DNA of 64,000 nucleotides from Tricholoma matsutake (lineage: Eukaryota > Basidiomycota > Agaricomycetes > Agaricales > Tricholomataceae). How positions within the stretch are numbered: position 1 is the first letter of the stretch; each line of letters opens with the position of its first letter. A model generated the notes under the pieces. It searched no databases, was not told where the DNA came from, and was given only the letters and a program-made list of their open reading frames with translations. This document shows, piece after piece, positions 28,658 through 39,858 of this stretch. Both the position numbers and the translations under genes were made by a program. The DNA is taken from contig AP026541.1 of the NCBI GenBank assembly GCA_026075535.2, positions 5,890,001-5,954,000 on the forward strand, written 5' to 3'.

Positions 28658-31600
28658 ATGAGGGACAGACTTAGATCTACCCCACAATTACGCATATTTA
28701 GTCAAAATGTAAATCGAAATTGGGGTTACATGGACTCATTACTAGCAGACTTCATAGACGATTATGATCTGCTTTTCATCCAAGAGCCTCCGTGGCGATT
28801 AATAAGGCACGCCCCCTCTGCCCACAACAGGGAAGGGGAAGAAGTTATAGGCGCACCAATGAGCCCAAACTGGGGAATGTTAGTGTGCCCCTCGGGCATT
28901 GAGTCCCCTCCACGCGTTGCTGTCTATTTTGCGAACAGCATCGCTAATCTAAGACCAGGTCTCAGACGAGATCTGATCGACGATCGTGACATCCTTCTTT
29001 TCTCATTGGGAATAGGGGAGGACGTCATGCTACTCGCTAACGTCTATTCGGACAGCCAACACTCTGCCATCACGCTCCTGTTTGAGAACGTCATGACGAT
29101 CCCACGCTTACACTTCATGTGCGGCGATTTCAATGTGAGACACGCCTCCTGGGACCCCCAGGGGCCTGAGCACTCAATTCATGCTGACCACTTAGTGGAA
29201 ACGGCTACGGCATTAGGCCTAACCAGAGCCCTACCAGTAGTGGAGGGCCCCACCCACTTTCCCCCGCAACAGGGCCTTCACCCCACGGTGATCGACCTGA
29301 TGTTTGTACCTACAGATCTTAGATTTGTATTGTACTGTGAGATTGTACCTGAAGCCAGGGGGACGTCTGACCACGCTCCTCTGACGTTAGTGCTGCCTGG
29401 CCCGGGATCTCTGGTCCCGGTTACCAAGTGGTCCATCAAAAAAGGATCTGAGGAGGAAGCATCATATCGTGATGCTGTCTCCTCCGCTCTAAATCCGTGG
29501 CTAAACTGGCACGGAGAAACGTCGGCAGAAATTGATGATGTCGTCTCGGCGATATCAACGATTTTAAACAAGGCATGGGAAAACCATGCCAAGGAATCTC
29601 GCCTCGGCAAGTCATCCAAAGGTTGGTGGACAGACGAATGCAGTGGTGCTCTAGACGCTTACAGGGCTTCCCGCGATGGGGAGGACTGGAAACACTACAG
29701 GAAGATCATGCGACACGCTAAGCGTGAGTTCTTCGACGACCGTATCCAAGAAGTGGCTACGATGAACAGACGACCCTGGGATCTTATGTCCTGGACTCGT
29801 CAACGTAACCTCCCATCATACGAGGCGATCTCCTATCGGGGAGAACCTTGTAACAATCTGGAATCTCTCTGGGCTGCCCTTGATGGGTCCTACAATGCTG
29901 CCTCAGATCGAGTAGTCGATCTGAGCATCCTTGATGAACTTGATACGGTGCCTGAAAGGGCCTGGATCTCATTCTCCGTTACGGAAATGAAAGAGGCGCT
30001 AAACGCGTGTTCTTCCCGTTCCGCTCCAGGGCCCGATCATGTTACATGGTCGCACCTTAAACACTGGTGCACCAACCCAGAAGTGGCAGGGCTCATTACC
30101 CGCATTGCGGAGGCGTGCATCACTGCTGGCCACTGGCCGGCCCACTTCAAGGAATCCCTGTCGGTTATTATCCCGAAGCCAGGGAAACCTAATTACTCTA
30201 CCCCTAAGTCATTCAGGCCCATTGTGCTGCTGAACACTCTGGGTAAATTGGTCGAAAAGATGTTGTCTAGACGACTTCAGTTCGACGGTGTCGCACACGG
30301 GGCCTTTGAGCAGAATCAGTTCGGAGGCGTCGCCCAGCGTTCCACTGAGGACGCAGGAATCTACCTCACCCATCTTGTCAGGGCAGGATGGGCTAAAGGA
30401 CTCAAAACGAGTGTTGTCGCTTTTGACATCGCTCAATTCTTCCCCTCCTTGAACCATCAGGTTCTGTTGGAGATCATCTCTCGGTCGGGATTCCCTGCGC
30501 AGGTAGTGAATTTCTTCCGCTCATACCTTGTCGGTCGCAAAACGACCTACAAATGGAACACTTTCTCATCTGGCTCCTTTGCAGCCGATGTGGGAGTGGG
30601 TCAAGGCTCTGCCTTGTCCCCTGTCTTATCGGCGTTATACCTAACGCCCATTATGAAGCTCTTCAGAAGAATCGAAATCGGCAGGGATGTCGATCTCATG
30701 TCCTATGTGGACGATGGCACTCTCATCGCCCGCTCTCCACAGTTGGAGGATAACCTCCCCCTCCTTAAAGAAGCGTATGGCTGGATCTTCCAGGCATTCA
30801 CCTCCCTCGGACTTGTTCTGGAACACGACAAGTCTGAAATATTCCATTTCTCAAGGACGAGGAGTTTTACTCCCCTACCCATCGATCTCGGATTTGCTCC
30901 CTACACGGGCAATACCCCTCTCAAGCCCAAGGTCACCTGGAGGTACCTCGGATTCTTCTTCGATCGCAAACTCTCATTTAAGGAGCACACGCGATTCTAC
31001 TCCACCAAAGCCCTTACCACCGCAAGGGCGATGGGAATGCTCGGCAATTCTGTCAGAGGGCTAACCCCCATGCAGAAACGCCTCTTGTACCGCTCGTGTG
31101 TTGTGCCTATCATGACATACGGACTGAGACTCTGGCACTTCAAAGGCGCTCGCGTCAAGGGTGTCATCAAAACATTGGCCCAAGTGCAGTCGATCGCTGC
31201 TCGTTGGATCCTTGGTGCATTCAGAACCACCCCTATCGGTGGTCTGGAAAGTATCGCAGGACTGCTGCCTATGCAGCTGTTACTGCGTCGTCTAGTCGAC
31301 AGAGGGGTATTCAGAACCCCTCTATTGGCTCCATCACACCCCCTAAGAGCAATCTTAGGGCCTAATCATGTCAGCACCACCCACTCTCACGAGCTAGGAC
31401 TCTGGGGAGGGAATGTGCTTGACACACTCAACCTACAAGGCCCATCTGTCGCCTCGGCTGCAGCTCTGGCCCTTGTACCAGGCGATGAATTCGACCCCTT
31501 TGGGGAAGAAAACACTCCTGGAAATAGAGTGAAGGATTTATTCCGCACTCGTTTCTCCTCTCATCGCCTCACCTCTAAGGAGGAGGGAGCGAGGAATTTG

Positions 31601-31718
31601 TACAGGAGTGACCTCGACAAGGCCTGGGCTTCGGCCCAGGTGGAGGACGACACTCTCGTCATTGCAGTGGACGCCTCGGTGCCCACCGATGCTAAGTTTC
31701 AAGCCGTCGCCTGCGCTC
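28658..31718 (+). pseudogene. LINE-A ORF2, residues 1 to about 1020 (LA4)
   Basis: ATG directly after TAA. Endonuclease (QN, FIQEPPW, GDFN, SDH), RT (FDIAQFF, GQGSALSP, YVDD) and the first RNase H Asp (AVDASVPTDAK) are intact. The frame is then replaced by the poly(T) of SB6 in mid RNase H (VACAL). It continues at 33946. Apart from insertions I see no stop codon. Confidence 0.88.
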
Positions 31719-33945
31719 TTTTTTTTTTTTTTTTTTTTTGGATCAGAATTTATAACGCGGGGCTCGAACGCAGTCCGCGGAGCAGGGTACAAACTTGGGT
31801 ACTACTCTATCTACGCGTTCCCCTCGCCCATCTCCCACTCAGGTCCCCGTTTTAGCCACTTTAGGCGGGCAGTGCCACAGACGTTGGCCTCTCAGCCAGG
31901 AAAGGCAATAATCTGGAGGGGGAGCCCCCCCCTCCCAAAGTTAGCCATTAGATCGCCCACTGGAGCAAACGGTCCCCCAGCCACATGTCCGACCAAGGCC
32001 AGACCAGGCGCAGCAGTGTTAATTCACCGTAAATCCCCCCTTGCGGGAGGAATAACCATCTGCGTTTTTCCAGCCAACGAGGATTGACCACCCCAGATGA
32101 ATGAGGTGGACCATCACCGTGTTGTGCACGAGTGACAGTAACAAGGCGGGTGGTCGTTCACCTGGTTATTCACCGTGACCGCCGTAAGTAGGGGGCCGAG
32201 ACCCCCCTCGAGCAAATGCACACATGTGCATGCACTTGATGACATCGTCCCCCCCGCAGTGGGGGGAAGGTATAGGGAACCAACGCCATGTCACCATCCC
32301 GATAGTAGCCACCAGTTACTTGGTGGCCGTGAACGTAGAGGGGGATAGCCCCCTGTACTAGTTGCGGCGCTGCTGTCCACGAGGACCTCGAGGACGACGG
32401 CGCCATACTGGGGACGAGGGTTCCCCAGATTGAGGCTCTGATTGAGCAGTGTGCACCGCCGCGTAGGAAGCCCGGAAAGCTGCCGGAGACGTGAGATCGA
32501 GAGGTGTCGGAACGGCTGCTAGTTCCGCCGACATTGTCTCAGACAATCGCCAGGTGGTCGTGAATAACTCCCAGGCCATTTGGCGCCATGCGTTCCTCTC
32601 TGCAGGGGGAACGGCAGATGTACGGACGGTACCAATAAACATGGTCATCGCATCGAGTTGGTGTAGCATGGCATGAGAGGTGGCTTCGATTTCCAGCCTC
32701 TCATTCACAGATAACGGCACTTCGTCCTCCACCAACTCAGGGATGGGGGGCAAAGGCGGTAACGGGGCAGGGGATGCCTCCGGATAGAAGAGCTCGGCAA
32801 TGCCGAGCTCCTGTGAGTACATGTCCTCGCGTTCGAGACTGCGAGTCCATCGTTTATGTGCGACATGGACGTCCTGCGCCCACAGCACACGGTCTATCGT
32901 TTGCCTCGAGGCCAGCTTGGGGCTGCTCTCGGCGTAATTGAGGGCCTCTTGCATAGCAAGAGAGTCCTCGTCATCCTCAGGGTCGGAGAGGTCTTCTCCA
33001 GCCCATAGATCTCTAACTGCCCGTAGGGCAGTAGCTACATCCGGATCGTCTTGATCGTACCGGGTGTCGTAGTCTTGGACGCCATCGTCATAGATGTCGC
33101 CTGTAATCAGGGAGGGGTCGTGTAGACCCCAGCGTGGTGTTTGGGCTCTAGTTCGCCGTTTAGGCATTGAGAGGGGAAGTTAGTGCTAGTAGGTGATAGT
33201 AGAAATCAAGATATGTAGCGTGCCATCGATAACAGTTGGTCCCTTATCTCTATTCCGGGTCCACCCGATACTGCCTCCGAACGCTCCGAGGGGGGGACAG
33301 GCCGCACATCCTGTATCCCAGTTGGAGAAGATTGAACCCGGGTCATAACACCCTAGAAGAGTGAGCACCGGAGGTAGAGAGTTGGTGGTGAGTAGCGGCC
33401 ACCAGAGCGTCGACCTAGCCGCCAGGGGGCACCATCGCCCGGCCCCTTTTAACGATGGTGTATTCCAACGGGTAGTCAGTGTAGCATGTCTCTAATAATA
33501 GAAACTCACAGAGCATGGAGGCTGGGAGCCTCCCAGACGGCCAGCAGTCCAGTAAGAACGTCCTTCCCCCTAAGCCAGACCTCCCCCAGCTAAACGAGCG
33601 CTTCTACTTGGGCGAGCATTGAAGCAGGCATCCCACACCCACTCTAAGCCCCCATAGGGACCCAGACTACTCTTTCATAGACATCACTCACCTAGCCAGG
33701 ATCCTCGAAGCCAAGGGGAACAAGACAGATAGCAGTCACTGTTGGAAACAATGACCGAGACATCCCCGGAGATCGGATGGACGGATCTCTTAGCAAATCA
33801 GGGCAAGCCTGGAGACGCCGAGAGCGTTCGTGATGGTGAAATCCGATCGAAAATCGGACAAGAATTGCAGTCTCGACGTTGCTACCAACATCGAGCAGGA
33901 GTGTTTACCACTGTTTATGGTGGTTGTAACAAGTCAAGGAGCGCT
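31719..33945 (-). mobile_element. Sat-B copy SB6 (subfamily II), full length
   Basis: Poly(T) 31719-31739, tail of subfamily II type (TTATAAATTCTGATCC on the minus strand), intact ORF 32358-33167, full 5' UTR and 5' terminus at about 33942-33945. It is flanked by the direct repeat GTCGCCTGCGCTCTT at 31706-31720 and 33946-33960, a clear insertion into LA4 RNase H. Confidence 0.95.
32358..33167 (-). CDS. Sat-B protein, intact 269 aa (subfamily II)
   Basis: Starts MPKRRTRAQTPRWGLHDP at 33167 and ends QQRRN-TAG. Basic N-terminus, acidic stretch with EDLSDPEDDEDS, SSPKLASRQTIDRVLWAQ, QELGIAELFYPE, IPELVEDEVPLS, the conserved ERNAWRQMAWELFTTTWRLSETMSAEL core and an Arg-rich tail. It differs from the SB4 protein by scattered substitutions and a short indel in the acid run. 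No recognised domain; function unknown. Confidence 0.8.
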   Translation of the reverse strand: MPKRRTRAQTPRWGLHDPSLITGDIYDDGVQDYDTRYDQDDPDVATALRAVRDLWAGEDLSDPEDDEDSLAMQEALNYAESSPKLASRQTIDRVLWAQDVHVAHKRWTRSLEREDMYSQELGIAELFYPEASPAPLPPLPPIPELVEDEVPLSVNERLEIEATSHAMLHQLDAMTMFIGTVRTSAVPPAERNAWRQMAWELFTTTWRLSETMSAELAAVPTPLDLTSPAAFRASYAAVHTAQSEPQSGEPSSPVWRRRPRGPRGQQRRN

Positions 33946-34130
33946 GTCGCCTGCGCTCTTGTCTTCGGACAGGGAGAGCAGGTGGACCGCGTTGTCTCAG
34001 CTTCTGGGAGAAGAACTCCCCCGGAAGTCGAACTTTTTGCTCTCCAACTTGGCGTTTCCGCTGCGTGCAGCAGGGGATGCAAAAAGTTGGTGATTTTCTC
34101 GGATTCTACTACGGGCATTGAGTCCCTTAT
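33946..34130 (+). mobile_element. LINE-A copy LA4, RNase H piece (inverted)
   Basis: Only 185 bp between SB6 and SB5. It encodes AVACALVFGQGEQVD through VIFSDSTTGIESL in the same frame as 28658-31718. It ends at the SB5 target TTGAGTCCCTTAT, and the gene resumes at 18071 on the minus strand. Confidence 0.9.
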
Positions 34131-35183
34131 TTTTTTTTTTTTTTTTTTGGGTCAAAAATTTATAACGCGGGGCTCAATCGCAGTCCGTGGAGCAGGGTAC
34201 AAACTAGGGTACTACTATATCTACGCGTTCCCCTCGCCCATCTCCCACCCAGGTCCTCGTTTTAGCCACTTTAGGCGGGCAGTGCCACAGACGTTGGCCT
34301 CTCAGCCAGGAAAGGCAATAATCCGGAGGGGAAGCCTCCCCCTCCCGAAGCTAGCCATTAGGTCGCCCACTGGTACCAACCGGTCCCCCGGCCACATATC
34401 CAACCGAAGTCAGATCAGGCGCAGTGGTGTCAATTCACCGTAAATCCCCCCTTGCGGGAGGAATAACCGATAGCCTACTTCCAGCCAGCGAGGATTGACC
34501 ACCCCAGACGAATGGGGTGGACCATCACCGTGTTTGCGCACGAGTGACAGAGATGTGGTAGCTGGTTGTTCACCTGGTTATTCACCGGAACTACCGTAGG
34601 CAGGGGGCTGAGGTCCCCCTTCGAGCAAATGCCGACATGTACATGCACTCGATGACAACGTCCCCCCTGCAGCGGGGGGAAGGTGGAGGGAAGCAACAAA
34701 ATGTCGCTATCCCGATATCGGCCACCAATTATTTGGTGGGCGTGGTTGTGGAGGGGTGTTCCCCTATTGGTTGCGGCGTGGCTGTCTCCGAGGACCTCGA
34801 GGATGACGGCGCCGTGATGAGGACGAGGGTTCCTCATGATGGAGCTCTGCATGAGCTGCCTGCCTAGCCGCATAGGAAGCCCTGAAGGCTGCCGGTGACG
34901 TGAGATCGAGAGGCAATCCGGCAGCTGCTAGTTCTGCCGACATTGGCTCGGACAATCGCCAGGTGGTCGTGAATAGTTCCCATGCCATCTGGCGCCATGC
35001 ATTCCTCTCTATGAGCGGAATGGCGGATACTCGGATGGTACCGACGAAAATCGTCATAGCCTCCAGTAAATGTAGAAAGCCGTGAGAGGTGGACGTTATG
35101 TCCACCCTCTCATCTCTCGACAACGGAGGCTCATCCTCCACCAACTCTGGGATGGCGGATGAACCCGGTGATGTGGGGAGGGG
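34131..35183 (-). mobile_element. Sat-B copy SB5 (subfamily I), 3' half (inverted)
   Basis: Poly(T) 34131-34148, 3' UTR and the C-terminal half of the ORF, ending at ATGTGGGGAGGGG (35171-35183), the complement of the LA7 target at 19238-19250. The 5' half is at 18072-19250 on the other strand. Confidence 0.92.
34764..35183 (-). pseudogene. Sat-B ORF C-terminal half (SB5)
   Basis: Continues the protein split at 19250: SPGSSAIPELVEDEPPLS, the ERNAWRQMAWELFTTTWRLSE core, and a tail RRRHPRGPRRQPRRNQ that differs slightly from other subfamily I copies. It has no start of its own. It was an intact ORF before LA7 inserted. Confidence 0.85.
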
Positions 35184-35184
35184 A

Positions 35185-35443
35185 TGCCCTCGCAGGGTGC
35201 TGCAAGGGAAACGCTAAGGCGAACCCCCCTATTCCCGCTACCCCAGAGGGGGCAGCCTGTCCTCACCCGGCTAGGTGCCTAAACTGCCAGAAAAACCACG
35301 CATCTGACGATCGTCGATGCAACTTTTGGCGGCATCGCTTTGACCGTGACTGGATCAAAGCCCGCTATGACGAGGTGAGTGCGAGACGCAACTTTCGCTC
35401 CCCTCCTTCTCACCATCCCGCAGGACGCGGTGGCCGAACGTAA
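35185..35443 (+). pseudogene. LINE-A ORF1 C-terminus (right hybrid)
   Basis: Encodes ALAGCCKGNAKANPPIPATPEG, the third knuckle CLNCQKNHASDDRRC and the tail to GRGGRT-TAA. The first 550 or so residues are absent through 5' truncation at reverse transcription. Confidence 0.8.
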
Positions 35444-38400
35444 ATGAGGGATAGACTTAGATCTACACCGCAGTTGCGTATATATAGTCAGAATGTTAAC
35501 CGTAACTGGGGATACATGGACTCGTTACTGGCAGACCTGATAGATGATTATGATTTGCTGTTTATCCAAGAGCCTCCTTGGCGATTAATAAGATACGCCC
35601 CTTCTGCCCACAACAGGGAAGGGGAGGAAGTTATAGGCGCACCGATGAGCCCAAATTGGGGAACGTTAGTGCGCCCCTCGGGTATTGATTCCCCTCCACG
35701 CGTTGCTGTCTACTTCGCAAACAGCATCGCTAATTTAAGACCAGGTCTCAGACGAGATCTGATCGATAATCGTGATATCCTCCTTTTCTCACTGGGAATA
35801 GGGGAGGACGTCATGCTACTCGCTAACGTCTACTCAGATAGCCAACACTCCGCCATTACGCTCCTCTTTGAGAATGTCATGACGATCCCACGCCTACACT
35901 TCATGTGTGGCGACTTTAACGTGAGGCATGCATCCTGGGATCCCCAGGGGCCTGAGCACTCAATTCACGCTGACCACTTAGTGGAAACAGCCACGGCATT
36001 AGGCCTGACTAGAGCCCTACCAGTAGTGGAGGGCCCTACCCATTTTCCCCCTCAGCAGGGCCTTCACCCCACGGTGATCGACCTGATGTTCGTACCCACA
36101 GATCTTAGATTTGTATTGTACTGCGAGATCATACCTGAAGCCAGGGGAACGTCTGACCACGCTCCCCTGACGTTAGTGCTGCCTGGCCCGGGATCTCTGG
36201 TTCCGGTCACCAAGTGGTCCATCAAAAAAGGATCCGAGGAGGAAGCGTCATATCGTGATGCTGTCTCCTCCGCTCTAGATCCGTGGCTAAACTGGCACGG
36301 AGAAACGTCGGCAGAAATCGATGACGTCGTCTCAGCGATATCAACGATTTTAAACAAGGCATGGGAAAACCACGCCAAGGAATCTCGCCTCGGCAAGTCG
36401 TCCAAAGGCTGGTGGACAGACGAATGCAGCGGCGCCCTAGACGCATACAGGGCTTCTCGGGATGGGGAAGACTGGAAGCTTTACAGGAAAGTCATGCGAC
36501 AAGCAAAGCATGCTTTTTTTGATGACCGTATCCAAGAAGTGGCTACGATGAATAGGCGACCCTGGGACTTAATGTCCTGGACTCGTCAACGCAACCTCCC
36601 ATTGTATGAGGCTATCTCCTATCGGGGAGAACCCTGCAACGATCTGGACTCGCTGTGGGCTGCCCTTGATGGGTCCTATAATGCTGCCTCGGATCGAGTA
36701 GTCGATCTGAGCATCCTTGATGAACTCGACCCTGTGCCTGAAAGGGCCTGGATCCCGTTCTCTGTCACGGAAATGAAAGAAGCGCTAAACGCGTGTTCTT
36801 CCCGTTCCGCTCCAGGTCCCGATCATGTTACATGGTCGCACCTTAAACACTGGTGTAGCAACCCGGAGGTGGCAGGGCTTATCACCCGCATCGCTGAGGC
36901 ATGCATCACTGCAGGCCATTGGCCAGCTCATTTTAAGGAATCCCTGTCGGTTATTATCCCGAAGCCAGGGAAACCTAATTATGCTACCCCTAAGTCGTTC
37001 AGGCCCATCATGCTTCTGAACACTTTGGGTAAGTTAGTCGAAAAGATGTTGTCCAGACGACTTCAATTCGACGGCGTCGCACACGAGGCCTTCGAGCAGA
37101 ATCAGTTCGGAGGCGTCGCCCAGCGTTCCACGGAGGACGCAGGAATCTACCTCACTCATCTTGTCAGGGCAGGATGGGCCAAAGGACTTAAGACAAGTGT
37201 TGTCGCTTTCGACATCGCTCAATTCTTCCCCTCCTTGAACCACCAGGTTCTGTTGGAGATCATCTCTCGGTCGGGGTTCCCTGCGCAAGTAGTGAACTTC
37301 TTCCGATCTTACCTGGTCGGTCGCAAGACGACCTACAAATGGAACGCTTTCTCATCTGGCTCCTTTGCAGCAGATGTGGGAGTGGGACAAGGTTCTGCCC
37401 TGTCCCCTGTCTTATCGGCGTTATATTTGACGCCCATCATGAAGCTCTTCAGAAGAAGCGAAATCGGCAGAGATGTCGATCTCATGTCGTATGTGGACGA
37501 TGGTACCCTCATCGCCCGCTCCCTACAGTTGGAGGACAACCTCCCCCTTCTAAAGAAAGCATATGGCTGGATCTTCCAGGCATTCACCTCCCTCGGACTA
37601 GTCCTCGAACATGACAAGTCCGAGATATTCCACTTCTCAAGGGCGAGGAGATTCACTCCCTTACCCATCGATCTTGGTTTCGCCCCTTACATGGGCAATA
37701 CCCCTCTCAAACCCAAGGTCACCTGGAGGTACCTCGGATTCTTCTTTGACCGTAAGCTCTCCTTCAAGGAGCATACGCGTTTCTACTCCACCAAAGCTCT
37801 CACCACTGCGAGGGCGATGGGAATGCTGGGCAATTCTGTCAGAGGGCTAACCCCTATGCAGAAACGCCTACTCTACCGTTCGTGCGTCGTACCCATTATG
37901 ACATACGGACTCAGATTATGGCACTTCAAAGGCGCTCACGTCAAAGGTGTCATCAAGACGTTGGCCCAAGTGCAGTCCATCGCTGCATGTTGGATCCTCG
38001 GTGCATTCAGAACCACCCCGATCGGTGGCCTGGAAAGTATCGCTGGACTGCTGCCTATGCAGCTGTTACTGCGTCGCTTAGTCAACAGAGGGGTATTCAG
38101 AACCCCTCTATTGGCTCCATCACACCCCCTAAGAGCGATCTTAGGACCTAATCACGTCGGCACCACCCACTCTCATGAGCTTGGACTCTGGGGAGGGAAC
38201 ATGCTCGACACACTCACCTTGCAAGGGCCGTCTGTCGCTTCGGCTGCAGCCTTGGCCCTCATACCAGGCGATGAATTCGACCCCTTTGGGGAAGAAAACA
38301 CACCTGGAAACAGAGTGAAGGATTTATTCCCCACTCGCTTCTCCTCCCATCGTCTCACCTCTAAGGAGGATGGAGCGAAGAATTCTTATAGGAGTGACCT

Positions 38401-39313
38401 CGATAAGGCCTGGGCTTCTGCCCTGGTCGAGGAAGACACTCTTGTCGTCGCAGTGGACGCTTCGGTGCCCACAGATGCCAAATTTCAAGCTGTCGCCTGC
38501 GCTCTTGTCTTCGGACAGGGAGAACAGGTAGATCGCGTTGTCTCAGCTTCTGGGAGGAGAACCCCCCCAGAAGTCGAACTCTTTGCTCTCCAACTGGGCG
38601 TCTCGGCTGCTTGCAGCAGAGGATGCAAAAAGTTGGTGATATTCTCGGATTCTACTATGGGCATTGAGTCCCTAATTGATCCAAAACCGCGCTTTGGGCA
38701 GGTATTTGCCCTGGACGCTTGTCGCTCCCTTCGTCCCTGGCTAGCTGGAGACGAGGAGAGAAAAGTTACATTCTGGCACGTCCCCTCGAAATTCGAGTGG
38801 AACGTTCACAAGATGGCTCATGATGTAGCTACATCTACCAAGATCTCCGTGGGCAGACACCCGCGGACGTCCTTAGACTACCTTAAAAACCAGGTCGAAA
38901 AGGCCGTTTGTAAGGATTGGCACACTCGGTTTGCAGATCCTGCGTACCGTGGACGACACTTCTACCAACTCAAAGGAGTAGGTGGAAAACCAGTATTACC
39001 CTCGACCCACAAAGGTGGGCCTTGGCTGAAAGTAATGGGAAACAGCACCACGTTGACTTCCCGTTCGACTCGTATGATTACTGGCCATGCTCCTATAGGG
39101 GAGTATCGTCGACGTCTATCCCTTGACGGGGAATACCAATGTTGGTGCCTTGGTCCTGAGATACAAACTTGAGACCATCTATTACGCGTCTGCCCCAAAG
39201 TGGATCGCAAGGAAACTCGTGCGAGCCCCGACTCCGTCGAAGGCTTCCACGAATTCATGGACAATAACCCGGCGTTAGGGTCGTTCAACTCGCTTGCGTG
39301 GGATCCAGGATAG
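35444..39313 (+). pseudogene. LINE-A ORF2, nonsense near C-terminus (right hybrid)
   Basis: All endonuclease, RT (YVDD) and RNase H residues are present. TGA at 39170-39172 replaces the CGA (Arg) codon of IQTRDHLL, so translation stops after 1242 residues, inside the C-terminal Cys/His motif. The frame stays open to the normal TAG at 39311-39313. Loss of the motif is likely to impair it; RT itself could still fold. Confidence 0.88.
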
Positions 39314-39858
39314 GTTGTGTGCGCAGGGCGTATGACCCTCGTCTGGTTCTAGCTAGTGTTATCGGTATGTCGGGGTGGCCGTAGGGCGCCAGGCGAGTCC
39401 GTTAACCCTCATAAAGGGGGCCCACCCGTGTTCAGGAGCGACTGTCAGGGAGGGGGGACACGAAACTAGATACCGGTTCGGGGAGGCGCCTGAGCGCTTC
39501 CAGATCCTCTGTCGGTTATGCGTTGCGACAACACCAGTCGACTACGCTCTCCTTTCCGAGCTGAGAGGCTCACGTCGGGGCAGCAGTATCCCCTAAATCT
39601 TGCACTCATACCCGTAGGGATTTGGGGCACACGACATCGTCAAGCTCGGGTTGTCGGTACGCCACCACTGGCAAGTCCGTTTACTCGATAAAGGGGGCCC
39701 CCTTAGTGGTCGTCGCAGCTATCCAGGTGGTTGGTGCGAAGATTAGCAGGAGGAGGACCTGGGCTGGGCGTAGTGTACTTTGTTTGTATGTCTCTACCAC
39801 GGACTGCGATCGGGCGCCACGTTATAAATCTTTGACCCAAAAAAAAAAAAAAAAAAAA

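Larger units (their letters stand above)
28334..31718 (+). mobile_element. LINE-A copy LA4, central part (inverted)
   Basis: Begins at the LA5 target duplication, carries the end of ORF1 and most of ORF2, and is cut by SB6 at GTCGCCTGCGCTC (31706-31718; second copy 33946-33958). It lies on the plus strand while the outer LA4 pieces (16886-18071, 45989-47731) are on the minus strand. Confidence 0.9.
35184..39858 (+). mobile_element. LINE-A, 5'-truncated, LA6/LA7 hybrid (right inversion arm)
   Basis: Begins inside ORF1 (CCCTCGCAGGGTGC), has a full ORF2 region, 3' UTR and poly(A) at 39837-39858. The 5' flank is the SB5 target and the 3' flank is the LA5 target ATTAGGCCTGACT (39858-39870), the reciprocal of the flanks of the left arm. 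Confidence 0.92.
35185..39858 (+). repeat. Right arm of a 4.7 kb inverted repeat
   Basis: Inverted copy of 19251-23918. The intervening segment of about 11.3 kb plus parts of the arms is what an inversion between the arms would flip. Differences between the arms are few, and several in this arm are C-to-T or G-to-A changes. Confidence 0.85.

Noticed and set aside
29278..29619. Antisense ORF of 113 aa (MDDLPRRDSLAWFSHALFK...) repeated at 36064, 56784 and within 22660
   Set aside because: It is the complementary frame of a well-conserved ORF2 segment; its conservation follows from the sense protein.
31719..31800. Runs of Phe or Lys followed by GSKIYNAAPDRSPR-like or IRIYNAGLERSPRS-like peptides at ORF ends
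   Set aside because: These are reading frames through poly(T)/poly(A) and the element tails, not protein domains.
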